Source: an uncultured Oscillibacter sp.
GTDB lineage: Bacteria; Bacillota_A; Clostridia; Oscillospirales; Oscillospiraceae
Assembly: GCA_951800675.1 (NCBI GenBank)
Contig: CATOKC010000028.1
Coordinates: 1-29,738 of the forward strand
DNA length: 29,738 nt
Direction: 5' to 3'
Shown here: positions 1 to 6,998 of the stretch, in pieces
Numbering within the stretch: position 1 is the stretch's first letter
How the letters are laid out: every line of letters starts with the position of its first letter
Program-made: the position numbers and the translations under genes
Notes under the pieces: model-generated
Seen by the model: the letters and a program-made list of their open reading frames with translations, nothing else
What the model was told of the DNA's origin: nothing
The model's database searches: none

Positions 1-294
1 TCCCAGAATGTAGCCGCCAGTGGCTCCCAGCAGCACGCTGAGACCGCCTCTGAAATTGCTGAACACCGGCGCGCCCACAGCTCCAAGCAGCAAATAGGCG
101 GTGATGGCATAGGTTCCCCGCCTTCCTCCTAATGTCAACAGGGCGGCAAAAATAGCGAAGGTCTGCATGGTGAACTGAATCAGGGGCGCGGGGACGGGCA
201 CGGAAATCCAGGCGCACACCGCCGTCAAGACGGTGAAGAGGGCAATCAGGGTCAGATCCTTTGTCCGCATTCGGGACACGATTTGTTCGGACAT
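1..294 (-). CDS. bioY: BioY biotin transporter substrate-binding (S) component, 3' part missing
   Basis: The 98 visible residues start MSEQIVSRMRTKDL and run off the left edge, so only the N-terminal half is present. They show the BioY pattern: a first membrane helix (LIALFTVLTAVCAWISV), then VPAPLIQFTMQTFAIF, the GGRRGTYA turn, a second helix with LLGAVGAPVFSNF, and the GG-LLGATGGYILG motif. BioY is the membrane S component of ECF biotin transporters and imports biotin with an energising module (EcfAA'T) or alone. The start is set by an AGGAGG site 9 nt upstream of the ATG. The promoter upstream overlaps a BirA-type operator, which independently supports a biotin role. The gene does not appear frameshifted in the visible part. 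Confidence 0.9.
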   Translation of the reverse strand, partial: MSEQIVSRMRTKDLTLIALFTVLTAVCAWISVPVPAPLIQFTMQTFAIFAALLTLGGRRGTYAITAYLLLGAVGAPVFSNFRGGLSVLLGATGGYILG

Positions 295-327
295 AAATGG
301 GTTCCTCCTTTTTTCTTCCTGATTCTA

Positions 328-356
328 AGGATAACGCGAATCCCCCAATTTGTCAA
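328..356 (-). promoter_or_regulatory. Sigma-A promoter of bioY
   Basis: On the minus strand a perfect -35 TTGACA (351-356) is followed by a 17-nt spacer and -10 TATCCT (328-333). The -35 box lies inside one half-site of the BirA-like operator, so repressor binding should block RNA polymerase. Confidence 0.7.
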
Positions 357-381
357 CCATTATTTAAAAATAGGTTTACAA
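350..381 (-). promoter_or_regulatory. BirA (biotin repressor) operator
   Basis: The half-sites TTGTCAACC (350-358) and GGTTTACAA (373-381) form an inverted repeat with 8 of 9 matching positions and a 14-bp spacer. This fits the known BirA operator form (TTGTWAACC, about 14-16 bp, GGTTWACAA). Together with the downstream bioY it implies that biotinoyl-AMP-bound BirA represses biotin uptake when biotin is plentiful. Confidence 0.82.
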
Positions 382-387
382 TTTTCC

Positions 388-417
388 AAAAAAAGAGGGA
401 GAGACTAGACCTCTCCC
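388..417 (-). terminator. Intrinsic terminator of the uracil-DNA glycosylase gene
   Basis: Read on the minus strand, a perfect 7-bp stem GGGAGAG/CTCTCCC (411-417 with 397-403) with a 7-nt loop is followed by CTCTTTTTTT. It sits just after the stop codon at 431 and separates this gene from the bioY promoter. Confidence 0.75.
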
Positions 418-430
418 CCCCTTTTTACGC

Positions 431-1000
431 TTAAAGCCCCGTATGCTCGCACAACTCCCGGGCCTTGGCCTGGATGGCTTTCAAATCCTCAAAGGTGCCG
501 GGGCGCTTTCGGACATCCCGCAACAGCGCCGCCGGATGATACAAGGCGGTCATCCAAACGCCGTTTCGCTCAAACCACTGGCCATGCTCCTGGGTAATGC
601 GGAAATCATCCTTGATGATGACCTTGGCCGCGATACGGCCCAGGCAGACAATAATTTTAGGCCTCAGCAGCGCCGTCTGGCGGCGGAGCCAATCGATGCA
701 GGCGTCCTGCTCCACCCCCAGGGGATCCCGGTTCTGAGGTGGGCGGCACTTAACGATGTTGGCAATGTAAACCTTACTCCGATCCAGGTTTACCATCTCC
801 AGCATCTCATCCAGCAGCTTCCCCGCCCGGCCCACAAAGGGCTTGCCCTGCTCGTCCTCGTTCTGTCCGGGACCTTCGCCGATGAACAACAGCTCCGCGT
901 TCTCCGCACCGTCACCAAAAACCACGTTATGGCGGGTATCCGCAAGGGAACACCCTTTACAGGATAAGCATTCCTTTCGCAAGCTCTCCCAAGTATCCAT
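431..1000 (-). CDS. Family 4 uracil-DNA glycosylase (4Fe-4S)
   Basis: This 189-residue protein should remove uracil from DNA at the start of base-excision repair. The family 4 signature is clear: G-E-G-P-G-Q-x-E-D-x-x-G-x-P-F-V-G-R-A-G at residues 41-60, [14 protein letters not shown] at 78-91, and a late HPAALLR motif. Cys14, Cys17, Cys85 and Cys101 have the spacing of the four iron-sulfur ligands in the thermophilic family 4 enzymes. A longer reading frame begins at 1027, but AGGAGG lies 8 nt before the ATG at 998-1000, which also places the cysteines at their usual positions, so I use that start. Length is normal for the family. It has its own promoter and terminator. Confidence 0.92.
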   Translation of the reverse strand: MDTWESLRKECLSCKGCSLADTRHNVVFGDGAENAELLFIGEGPGQNEDEQGKPFVGRAGKLLDEMLEMVNLDRSKVYIANIVKCRPPQNRDPLGVEQDACIDWLRRQTALLRPKIIVCLGRIAAKVIIKDDFRITQEHGQWFERNGVWMTALYHPAALLRDVRKRPGTFEDLKAIQAKARELCEHTGL

Positions 1001-1037
1001 ACAAAAATCCTCCTGTCTTTTTCTCACTTTTTAGATC

Positions 1038-1066
1038 ATTGTACCATGAAAAATATACCGGCGCAA
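1038..1066 (-). promoter_or_regulatory. Probable sigma-A promoter of the uracil-DNA glycosylase gene
   Basis: On the minus strand -35 TTGCGC (1061-1066), a 17-nt spacer and -10 TACAAT (1038-1043) lie about 40 nt before the chosen start codon. The -35 box matches consensus in 4 of 6 positions, so this is a fair candidate only. Confidence 0.5.
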
Positions 1067-1117
1067 GAGGCGGATACCACCCTGTCCACGGGAAACACTG
1101 AAACCCGAGGTGATTCG

Positions 1118-1642
1118 ATGGCCATCTGGCTCTGGTATTTTGGGATATACAGCTTTCTGGGCTGGCTGGTGGAGCTGGCCTTTGCCTCCGTCTCCCAGTC
1201 GGAGGAAAAACGGCGGCGCTGTCTCCTGCTCCTTCCCCTGTGCCCGGTATATGGGCTGGGAATGTTGGCGGCGCTGGCCCTGCCTTCCATGGGCTGGCTG
1301 GACATAACCGTCCTGGGCGGGCTGGCGGCCACGGCGGTGGAATACACCTACCACTGGGCGGGGGAACGGTTTCTAGGCGTCCGCTTTTGGGACTATGCCC
1401 AGGTCCCTGGGAATCTCCGGGGCCGGGTCTGCCTGCCCTTCACCCTGGCCTGGGGGGTGCTGGTATGGGCGGCCGTGGAATTCCTCCAGCCCGTGGTGTC
1501 CGTTATAGCCGCATCGGTCCCGGAGGCGGCGACCTATATTTTCCTGCTGGTTTTCACCGGGGACTTGGTCTGTTCCCTCCGGTTCCTCCGGGTTACGGGA
1601 GACCTGAGGGGAATGCGGGCGGCTGTGTTTTTCCCGGATTAA
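1118..1642 (+). CDS. CmpB-like (DUF1113 / ABC_trans_CmpB) integral membrane protein
   Basis: A 174-residue membrane protein with about four or five hydrophobic helices. It opens with WLWYFGIYSFLGWLVE, the typical first helix of the DUF1113/CmpB family (often annotated as putative ABC transporter permease, though function is not established). Further family features are the L-P-x-C-P-V-Y-G-x-G motif after helix 1, V-E-Y near the third helix, and the F-W-D-Y sequence that precedes G-R-V-C-L-P-F-x-L-A-W-G. A frame opens upstream at 1046, but the ATG at 1118 has GAGGTGAT about 7 nt before it and begins directly at the hydrophobic segment. The gene ends 4 bp inside the convergent nucleosidase relic. 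Transport role is an inference from the family name only. Confidence 0.75.
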   Translation: MAIWLWYFGIYSFLGWLVELAFASVSQSEEKRRRCLLLLPLCPVYGLGMLAALALPSMGWLDITVLGGLAATAVEYTYHWAGERFLGVRFWDYAQVPGNLRGRVCLPFTLAWGVLVWAAVEFLQPVVSVIAASVPEAATYIFLLVFTGDLVCSLRFLRVTGDLRGMRAAVFFPD

Positions 1643-1872
1643 CCCCACCCTTGCAGCAGTCCCATCGTAATCTCCGCCGTGCGCTCGGAGGCTCGCGCGC
1701 AGTTCACCTCAAAGGTCTCCACGCCGCTGTAAGCCGCGATAACGTAGATTTTCTCAATCGTTCCCTCGTAAAATTTCAGCCGGGCCTTTTCCGTGACCCG
1801 CCGGACCTCCATAGCCTTTAAAAAGGGCGCCAATTCCGTGTCACTGGCACATAAAACGCCCGTTTTCTTCAT
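1639..1872 (-). pseudogene. Internally deleted 5'-methylthioadenosine/S-adenosylhomocysteine nucleosidase relic
   Basis: The frame encodes 77 residues, against about 230 for the family. Residues 1-51 look like the N-terminus of a clostridial MTA/SAH nucleosidase (MKKTGVLCASDTELAPF, then LKFYEG, then AYSGV). Residues 49-77 (SGVETFEVNCARAS, ending LLQGWG) look like the extreme C-terminus of the same family, where a D-T-A-D-x-S-G-x-x-x-F-E-x-N-C-x-x-A-S motif ends the protein. The middle, with the substrate-binding core, is absent, while the reading frame and the ribosome binding site AAAGGAG (10 nt before ATG) remain. The simplest reading is an in-frame deletion between two short Ser-Gly-Val coding stretches. 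The product is unlikely to be an active nucleosidase. The family assignment is from memory of the motifs, without an alignment. Confidence 0.65.
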
Positions 1873-1887
1873 ACAAGGTTTTCTCCT

Positions 1888-3117
1888 TTACACCACCTGG
1901 AATAAATAAAATTTTAAATAATTTGTTTCCTCCACGCCCCATAAAATCGGATGGTCACAGCTCTGCTGCCGCGCCTCAATTTGCCGAAGCCGGACCCCGG
2001 CGTCCCGGGCGGCGGATTGGAGCATAGCAACAAACGTTTCCTCTTCCGCAAAGTGGGAACAGGAGCAAGTGGCCAGGTAGCCGCCCCGGGGCAGCAGCTT
2101 CATGGCCCGGTAGTTGATTTCCTTGTAGCCTGTCATGGCGTTAGCCGCCGTTTTCCGGGATTTCGTGAAAGCCGGGGGATCCAGAATAATAAAATCATAC
2201 TTCACCGGCTCCTTCTCCAGGGCCGGGAGCAGCTCAAAGACGTTGGCGGCTGCGCAGTCCACCACGCCGCCCAAGCCGTTTCGCTCCGCGTTGGCCCGGG
2301 CCATCTCCACGGCGGAGGCCGACACGTCCACGGCGGTAACCCGCTTCGCTCCACCCAGGGCGGCGTTTAAAGCAAAGGACCCGGTATGGGTGAAACAGTC
2401 CAGCACCGTTTTTCCCTCCGCCAGCCGCCCCACCGCCTGGCGGTTGTATTTCTGGTCCAGGAAAAAGCCGGTTTTCTGTCCGTTTTCTACATCTACTAAA
2501 TATTTTACGCCGTTCTCCACAATCTCCGTTACCGGAAAATCCGCCGGGGCCTCCCCAGGCAGAGGAAACCAGCCTTTGTACTGCTCCAGCCCCTCCTTGT
2601 CCCGGAGGGCAACGTCATTCCGTTCGAAAACGCCCCGAACGGTCTGCCCATCCTCCCGAAGAATACGGACCAGCAGGGGCAGCAGCAGGTCCTTGATCCT
2701 TTCCATGCCCACAGACAGCACCTGGACGCTGAGAAGATCGTGGAACTTATCCACCGTCAGACCGGGAAACATGTCCGCTTCCCCAAAGATGACACGGCAG
2801 GCATCTAAATCCTCAGGGGCCATGACGGTCTTTCGGTACTCCCAGGCCCAACGGAGCTTCCGCTCCCAGAAGGCGGCGTCAAAGTGGTCGTTGGCGTTCC
2901 GGGAAATCAGGCGGACCCGTATTTTCGATTTCTCCGACAGAAAGCCGGTGCCCAGGTACGCGCCCTTCCGGCTCCGCACATCCACCAGTCCGCCGTTCTC
3001 CGGCGTGCCCTCCATAGACAAAATTTCCGCGTCGTAAACCCAGGGATGACCCCGGAGAATGGCCGCTTCCGCCTTGTGCGTGACGGTAACGCTTGGGTAT
3101 GCGCGATATGCTTTCAT
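1888..3117 (-). CDS. RlmI-type class I rRNA methyltransferase (PUA + SAM fold)
   Basis: A 409-residue protein of the RlmI/YccW family, whose E. coli member makes 5-methylcytidine in 23S rRNA. Residues 1-80 form a PUA-like RNA-binding domain (HPWVYDAEI, then YLGTGFLS). The C-terminal methyltransferase domain shows the SAM-binding motif VLDCFTHTGSFALNAA, the acidic loop VTAVDVS, the D-P-P-A-F motif and a late T-C-S-C-S motif with a plausible catalytic cysteine. Length is typical. The start ATG is preceded by GGGAGGG. It follows no obvious operon partner and the nucleosidase relic lies 15 nt downstream on the same strand, so the two may be co-transcribed. The exact target nucleotide is not shown by sequence. 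Confidence 0.88.
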   Translation of the reverse strand: MKAYRAYPSVTVTHKAEAAILRGHPWVYDAEILSMEGTPENGGLVDVRSRKGAYLGTGFLSEKSKIRVRLISRNANDHFDAAFWERKLRWAWEYRKTVMAPEDLDACRVIFGEADMFPGLTVDKFHDLLSVQVLSVGMERIKDLLLPLLVRILREDGQTVRGVFERNDVALRDKEGLEQYKGWFPLPGEAPADFPVTEIVENGVKYLVDVENGQKTGFFLDQKYNRQAVGRLAEGKTVLDCFTHTGSFALNAALGGAKRVTAVDVSASAVEMARANAERNGLGGVVDCAAANVFELLPALEKEPVKYDFIILDPPAFTKSRKTAANAMTGYKEINYRAMKLLPRGGYLATCSCSHFAEEETFVAMLQSAARDAGVRLRQIEARQQSCDHPILWGVEETNYLKFYLFQVV

Positions 3118-3152
3118 AGGACAGGCCCTCCCATAGGCATTTTTTCTCTTCT

Positions 3153-3181
3153 AATATAGCACACTTTTTGCCGGATTTCCA
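3153..3181 (-). promoter_or_regulatory. Candidate promoter of the RlmI-type gene
   Basis: On the minus strand -10 TATATT (3153-3158) lies 17 nt after TGGAAA (3176-3181), a 4-of-6 match to a -35 box. Position, 36 nt before the start codon, is suitable, but the -35 is weak. Confidence 0.4.
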
Positions 3182-3188
3182 TAGGATT
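3160..3188 (+). promoter_or_regulatory. Weak candidate sigma-K promoter of the amidase gene
   Basis: CACA (3160-3163), 16 nt, then CATAGGATT (3180-3188) resembles the sigma-K form (MACM, 15-17 nt, CATANNNTA) with one mismatch in the -10. It lies 21 nt before the amidase start. The motif is short, and the link to late sporulation is a guess prompted by similarity to sporulation amidases. Confidence 0.25.
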
Positions 3189-3209
3189 CAATAAGAAGGA
3201 GGAATTGCT

Positions 3210-3950
3210 ATGCCCACTATTTATTTAAGTCCCTCGACACAGGAGTGGAACAGCTATGTCACCGGCAGCGGCTCGGAGGAATACAACATGAACCTGCTGG
3301 CGGACGCCCTGGTCCCCTATCTCCTCTCCAATGGAATCCAATACAAGCGCAACAAGCCAGAAATGACCGCCGGGTCCTCCATCCGAGAGGCCAACCGGGG
3401 CACCTATGACCTTTACCTGGCCTTGCACTCCAACGGCGCGCCGGAGGGGCGCTATGGCGAGGAGCGGGGCATCATCGCCTTTTACTATCCCACGAGCCGC
3501 CAGGGCCAGCGGGCGGCGGAACTCATCGCCCAGGAGCTGCGGAAAATCTACCCCCTCCCCGGAAAAGTCACCACCCGTTCCACCACCACGCTGGGAGAGG
3601 TGGCCCAGTCCAACGCGCCGGCGGTGCTGGTGGAAATTGGCTACCACGACAACTGGTCCGACGCCCAGTGGATTGAGGGGCACATGGACGCCATCGCCCA
3701 ACAGCTGGCCCGGGCCCTGACGGAGTTTTTCGGCCTTCCCTTCATCTACCCCATGGACCCCGTTCAGGGCAAGGTGGCCCTCAGCTGGGGAACGCTGAAC
3801 CTGCGGAGCTATCCCTCCCCCACAGGGACCGTCATCGCCAATCTCCCGGACGGCGCGGAGGTGACTATCTACGGCGAGTGGCAGGGCTGGTTCGTTGTCC
3901 ACCACGAAGGCCATGTGGGCTACGCCGCCGCCGCATACATCGACACTTGA
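3210..3950 (+). CDS. N-acetylmuramoyl-L-alanine amidase (Amidase_3 type) with C-terminal SH3 domain
   Basis: A 246-residue protein expected to cut the bond between N-acetylmuramic acid and L-alanine in peptidoglycan. Residues 1-175 are an Amidase_3-like catalytic domain: E24 (EEYNMNLLADAL), H73 (YLALHSN) and E142 (VLVEIGYHDN) are at positions expected of zinc ligands and catalytic glutamate. The first zinc histidine, normally in a D-x-G-H-G-G motif near the N-terminus, is absent; the segment reads LSPSTQEWN instead, a form I associate with a clostridial subfamily. Residues about 187-245 form an SH3-like domain (LNLRSYPSPTGTVIANLPDG), which may bind the wall. There is no signal peptide, so it may act after mother-cell lysis, as CwlC does, or leave by another route. 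Start is supported by AAGGAGG. Confidence 0.82.
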   Translation: MPTIYLSPSTQEWNSYVTGSGSEEYNMNLLADALVPYLLSNGIQYKRNKPEMTAGSSIREANRGTYDLYLALHSNGAPEGRYGEERGIIAFYYPTSRQGQRAAELIAQELRKIYPLPGKVTTRSTTTLGEVAQSNAPAVLVEIGYHDNWSDAQWIEGHMDAIAQQLARALTEFFGLPFIYPMDPVQGKVALSWGTLNLRSYPSPTGTVIANLPDGAEVTIYGEWQGWFVVHHEGHVGYAAAAYIDT

Positions 3951-4057
3951 CCGCTTTTCGCCCCCGTCTCGCTGTTGCTTTTACGCCGGGTTTGAGGGGA
4001 CGTTTCCATTCCTGCCAAAATTTTCTTGCAATTTCGCCGCCGGTTTCAGGATTTCGC

Positions 4058-4086
4058 TTGACAGCGGTCCAGTAAAAGTTTAAACT
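4058..4086 (+). promoter_or_regulatory. Strong sigma-A promoter upstream of rny
   Basis: A perfect -35 TTGACA (4058-4063), a 17-nt spacer and -10 TAAACT (4081-4086). It would start transcription near 4093 and so leave a leader of about 310 nt before rny. Confidence 0.75.
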
Positions 4087-4092
4087 AAAGAC

Positions 4093-4394
4093 AGATTGCC
4101 GTCGGAGGGCAAAGGGGTGTCCTCCGGTCGTTTTCTAAAACGCTCCTGTCCGCAGGTCCTGTTCTGGAAACCGGCAATACGCCCAACAGCGAAAGACATT
4201 CCGCCCTTCGAAAGTCAGGCGCCCCCCATTCGGGGCCCGGGCGGAACGCAAGGAACAACCCATGTCCGACAGCCGCCGGCGGCCATACCGCCCCGGGGAC
4301 ATCCATGCCCTTGGAGGGGGAAGAATTCCCTCCGCCGTACGGGCGTGTTGACGGTTTTTGAAGCGGGCTTTCTGCGGCAATACCAAAATTGAAT
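4093..4394 (+). other. Structured 5' leader or candidate small RNA upstream of rny
   Basis: No convincing gene lies between 3951 and 4410. From the predicted start point onward the DNA encodes several strong hairpins: a 9-bp stem 4103-4111/4118-4126 followed by GTCGTTTTCT (a weak terminator-like element); TTCCGCCC (4199-4206) paired with GGGCGGAA (4239-4246), enclosing GCCCC/GGGGC (4221-4225 with 4232-4236); ATGTCC/GGACAT around 4261-4303; and GGAGGG/CCCTCC near 4315-4334. A 98-codon open frame (4096-4392) crosses the region but has no ribosome binding site or protein-like composition. The hairpins could form an attenuator or a separate small RNA. I do not recognise it as a known RNA family. 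Confidence 0.45.
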
Positions 4395-4410
4395 GGAGGA
4401 ATCAGCAGCC

Positions 4411-5958
4411 GTGATTCAAGCTATCATCGCCTTCCTGATCGGGTTGGCGGCCGGCGGCGTGCTCTGCTTCCCGCTTGGTATTCGCTATCGGAAGAACGTC
4501 TCTGAAAAAGAAATCTCCAGCGCCGAGGAAGAGGGAACGCGCATTGTCAACGAGGCCATCAAAAGCGCCGAATCCAAAAAGCGCGAGGCCCTGCTGGAAG
4601 CCAAGGAGGAAATCTTAAAAAACCGCAGCGAGTACGAAAAGGAAGTCAAGGAACGCCGCGCCGACCTTCAGCGGCAGGAAAACCGCCTGCAGCAAAAGGA
4701 GGAAAACCTCGACCGGAAAATCGAGGCCGTGGAAAAGAAAGAGGAGTCCCTGACTCAAAAGCACGCCGCCATCGACAAGGAGACCGAGGAAATCAAGCTT
4801 GTCAAGCGCGGCCAAACTGAAATGCTGGAGCGCATCTCCGGCTTCACCACCGAGGAGGCGAAGCAGTACCTCATCGATCAGGTGGAAGCGGAAGTCACTC
4901 ACGAGACCGCCCTCAAAATCAAAGAGGTGGAGTCTCGGATGAAAGAGGAGTGCGACGCCCGGGCCCGGGAGATTGTGGCCCAGGCCATTCAGCGCTGCGC
5001 CGCCGATCAGGTGGCCGATATGACCGTCAGTGTGGTTCCCCTGCCCAATGACGAGATGAAGGGCCGGATCATCGGCCGGGAAGGCCGGAATATCCGTACC
5101 ATCGAGACCCTGACGGGCGTGGACCTCATCATTGACGACACGCCGGAAGCCATCACCGTCTCCTGCTTCGAGCCGGTCCGCCGGGAGATTGCCCGGCTGG
5201 CCCTGGAAAAGCTGATTTCCGACGGGCGCATCCACCCCACTCATATTGAGGAAATGGTGGAAAAGGCCCGCCGGGAGGTGGACGCCACCATCAAAGCCGA
5301 GGGTGAGCGCATCACCTTCGAATGTGGCATCCGCAGTCTCCACCCGGAGCTGGTGAAGATGCTGGGCCGCCTGCACTACCGCACCAGCTATGGCCAAAAC
5401 GTCCTCCAGCACTCCGTGGAGGTCAGCCACATCGCCGGCATGATGGCGGCGGAGCTGGGCGTGGATGTCCAAGCCGCGAAACGGGCCGGACTGCTCCATG
5501 ATCTGGGCAAATCCGTGGACCACGAGATGGAGGGCACCCATGTGGCTCTGGGTGTGGAATTCGCCCGGAAGTACAAGGAAAAAGAGGAGATCATCCACGC
5601 CATCGAGGCCCACCACAACGATGTGGAGCCCAGGACCATCGTCGCCTGTCTGGTGCAGGCCGCGGACGCCATTTCCGCCGCCCGGCCCGGCGCCCGCCGC
5701 GAAAACCTGGAGAACTACATCAAGCGCCTGGAACAGCTGGAGTCCATTACCGGCTCCTATCCCGGCGTGGATAAGGCCTTTGCCATTCAGGCTGGCCGTG
5801 AAGTCCGGGTCATGGTAAAGCCCGAGCAGGTCAGCGAGGACCAGATGGTCATTCTGGCCCGGGATCTAGCCAAGAAGATCGAGGAGGAAATGGAGTACCC
5901 TGGTCAGATCAAGGTCCATGTCCTCCGGGAGACCAAGGTGGTCGAGTACGCGAAATAA
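4411..5958 (+). CDS. rny: Ribonuclease Y
   Basis: RNase Y is a membrane-anchored endoribonuclease that starts mRNA decay in Firmicutes. The product has a single N-terminal membrane helix ([19 protein letters not shown]), a long charged coiled coil (roughly residues 25-180), a KH RNA-binding domain from about residue 215 ([12 protein letters not shown]) and an HD phosphodiesterase domain from about residue 330 with LLHDLGK near 363 and AHHNDVE. The open frame allows an ATG at 4393, but GGAGG lies at 4395-4399, inside that extension and 11 nt before the GTG at 4411. The GTG start gives 515 residues, close to the usual 520, and puts the membrane helix at the very N-terminus. It is followed directly by a strong terminator. 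Confidence 0.95.
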   Translation: MIQAIIAFLIGLAAGGVLCFPLGIRYRKNVSEKEISSAEEEGTRIVNEAIKSAESKKREALLEAKEEILKNRSEYEKEVKERRADLQRQENRLQQKEENLDRKIEAVEKKEESLTQKHAAIDKETEEIKLVKRGQTEMLERISGFTTEEAKQYLIDQVEAEVTHETALKIKEVESRMKEECDARAREIVAQAIQRCAADQVADMTVSVVPLPNDEMKGRIIGREGRNIRTIETLTGVDLIIDDTPEAITVSCFEPVRREIARLALEKLISDGRIHPTHIEEMVEKARREVDATIKAEGERITFECGIRSLHPELVKMLGRLHYRTSYGQNVLQHSVEVSHIAGMMAAELGVDVQAAKRAGLLHDLGKSVDHEMEGTHVALGVEFARKYKEKEEIIHAIEAHHNDVEPRTIVACLVQAADAISAARPGARRENLENYIKRLEQLESITGSYPGVDKAFAIQAGREVRVMVKPEQVSEDQMVILARDLAKKIEEEMEYPGQIKVHVLRETKVVEYAK

Positions 5959-6000
5959 GCTCCCTTCGCAACGGATGGCGAAGGACAAAGACGCAAGGAA

Positions 6001-6047
6001 CAGAAAGCGGTTGTGATAAGGTTCACAGCCGCTTTCTGTCTTTTTTA
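6001..6047 (+). terminator. Intrinsic terminator of rny
   Basis: CAGAAAGCGG (6001-6010) pairs perfectly with CCGCTTTCTG (6029-6038), with an inner GTGA/TTCAC helix in the loop, followed by TCTTTTTT. A smaller hairpin CCTTCGC/GCGAAGG (5963-5969 with 5978-5984) precedes it. Confidence 0.85.
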
Positions 6048-6051
6048 TTCT
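6022..6051 (+). promoter_or_regulatory. Candidate promoter of the 6079 gene, embedded in the rny terminator
   Basis: TTCACA (6022-6027), 18 nt, TATTCT (6046-6051). The -35 lies in the terminator loop and the -10 at the end of its T tract. It is the only promoter-like pair between the terminator and the next gene. Confidence 0.4.
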
Positions 6052-6078
6052 GCAACGGAAAGAAAGGATGTCATTCCC

Positions 6079-6972
6079 ATGAGCGTTCAAAATCTTCTGA
6101 GCACGCAGGCCCGCGGAAAAAACCGCCGCTCCTCCGCCGGGCAGTCCAAGCCAGTGGGTCTCTCCTTCCAGAAACAGCTGGTTCAGACCTCCGCCGCCGT
6201 CAATGGTCCCCCCATTCACCTCCGGATGCCCGGCGAAAACACCGTCTATTCCGGCGTTATTTGGGGTCAGTCCACCAACCAGGAAGTCTATGCCGAGTAT
6301 ACCGCGGACTCCACCCCCGAGGAGCCCATCGTCCGTGTCACCGGCGTATCGGACAGCGGCCCCTATGACGTTACCTGCCGCATCAAGGGCATCGACCCCT
6401 CCAACGCCTCCTATGCGGAGCTTGCCGCTCTCTACGGCCATCTTGTAAAGACCGGCGCATATCAGAGCGTCCTGGAGGGCCCCAGCAAGCCCGGGGTGCT
6501 CCCCCATACGGTGGAGTACCGAGGCGACGTCACGCAAAAGCACGATTTTATTCACGATATCCGCGAAAGCCTGAAGGATCAGCATCTCCCCACCGCCGCT
6601 ACCGGCGCGGAAGAGCTGCTGGCACTATATCAGGCCCATGCCTCCGGCGGCGGAGCCTCCTCTGGAAGCAGCTCCGTCCCGGACCACAGCAGCTTTACGA
6701 AAAACAACCTCCTCTCCGCCCTGTCCAACCTCAAGTCCTCCATGCTGGACCAGATAAATCTGAACAAGGAAAAAACTGAGGAGACCCAGGAGTGGGAAAA
6801 GCTCATGAAATACCTGGACGCCTGGATTGAATCCCTGATAGAGGAAGCCGACGCCGAAAAAATTGCTCGGGCTCAGGCCGCCCTCCAGGCCGAACTGACG
6901 AAAGACAGCTCTGGACAGAAGAATCTGGACGACCATCTCCTGGAGCAGCTGACCGAGTTTCTTTCCCATTGA
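6079..6972 (+). CDS. Unrecognised 297-residue protein
   Basis: I do not recognise a family. The product has no signal peptide or membrane helix. Residues about 1-35 are basic and polar (ARGKNRRSSAGQSK). Residues 45-130 look like a compact beta-rich region (VYSGVIWGQSTNQEVYAEYT, then PIVRVTGVSDSGPYDVTCRI) that leads into IDPSNASYAELAALYGHL. A Gly/Ser linker follows near 196-205 (GGGASSGSSS), and the C-terminal third is highly charged and helical, probably coiled coil (LDQINLNKEKTEETQEWEKL). A frame opens at 6013, but that lies inside the rny terminator; ATG at 6079 with AAAGGAT upstream is the better start. Codon use is like its neighbours. It ends in a terminator shared with the convergent spoIVFB. 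It may have its own promoter in the upstream terminator. Confidence 0.7.
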   Translation: MSVQNLLSTQARGKNRRSSAGQSKPVGLSFQKQLVQTSAAVNGPPIHLRMPGENTVYSGVIWGQSTNQEVYAEYTADSTPEEPIVRVTGVSDSGPYDVTCRIKGIDPSNASYAELAALYGHLVKTGAYQSVLEGPSKPGVLPHTVEYRGDVTQKHDFIHDIRESLKDQHLPTAATGAEELLALYQAHASGGGASSGSSSVPDHSSFTKNNLLSALSNLKSSMLDQINLNKEKTEETQEWEKLMKYLDAWIESLIEEADAEKIARAQAALQAELTKDSSGQKNLDDHLLEQLTEFLSH

Positions 6973-6975
6973 CGA

Positions 6976-6996
6976 AAGGCCCCTATGCGGGGCCTT
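6976..6996. terminator. Bidirectional hairpin between convergent genes
   Basis: AAGGCCCC (6976-6983) pairs with GGGGCCTT (6989-6996) around a 5-nt loop. It begins 3 bp after the plus-strand stop and ends 2 bp before the spoIVFB stop on the minus strand. The T tracts are short on both strands. Confidence 0.55.
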
Positions 6997-6998
6997 CT

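Noticed and set aside
4096..4392. A 98-codon frame in the rny leader
   Set aside because: No ribosome binding site, Pro/Arg-rich random-looking sequence, and it spans RNA hairpins.
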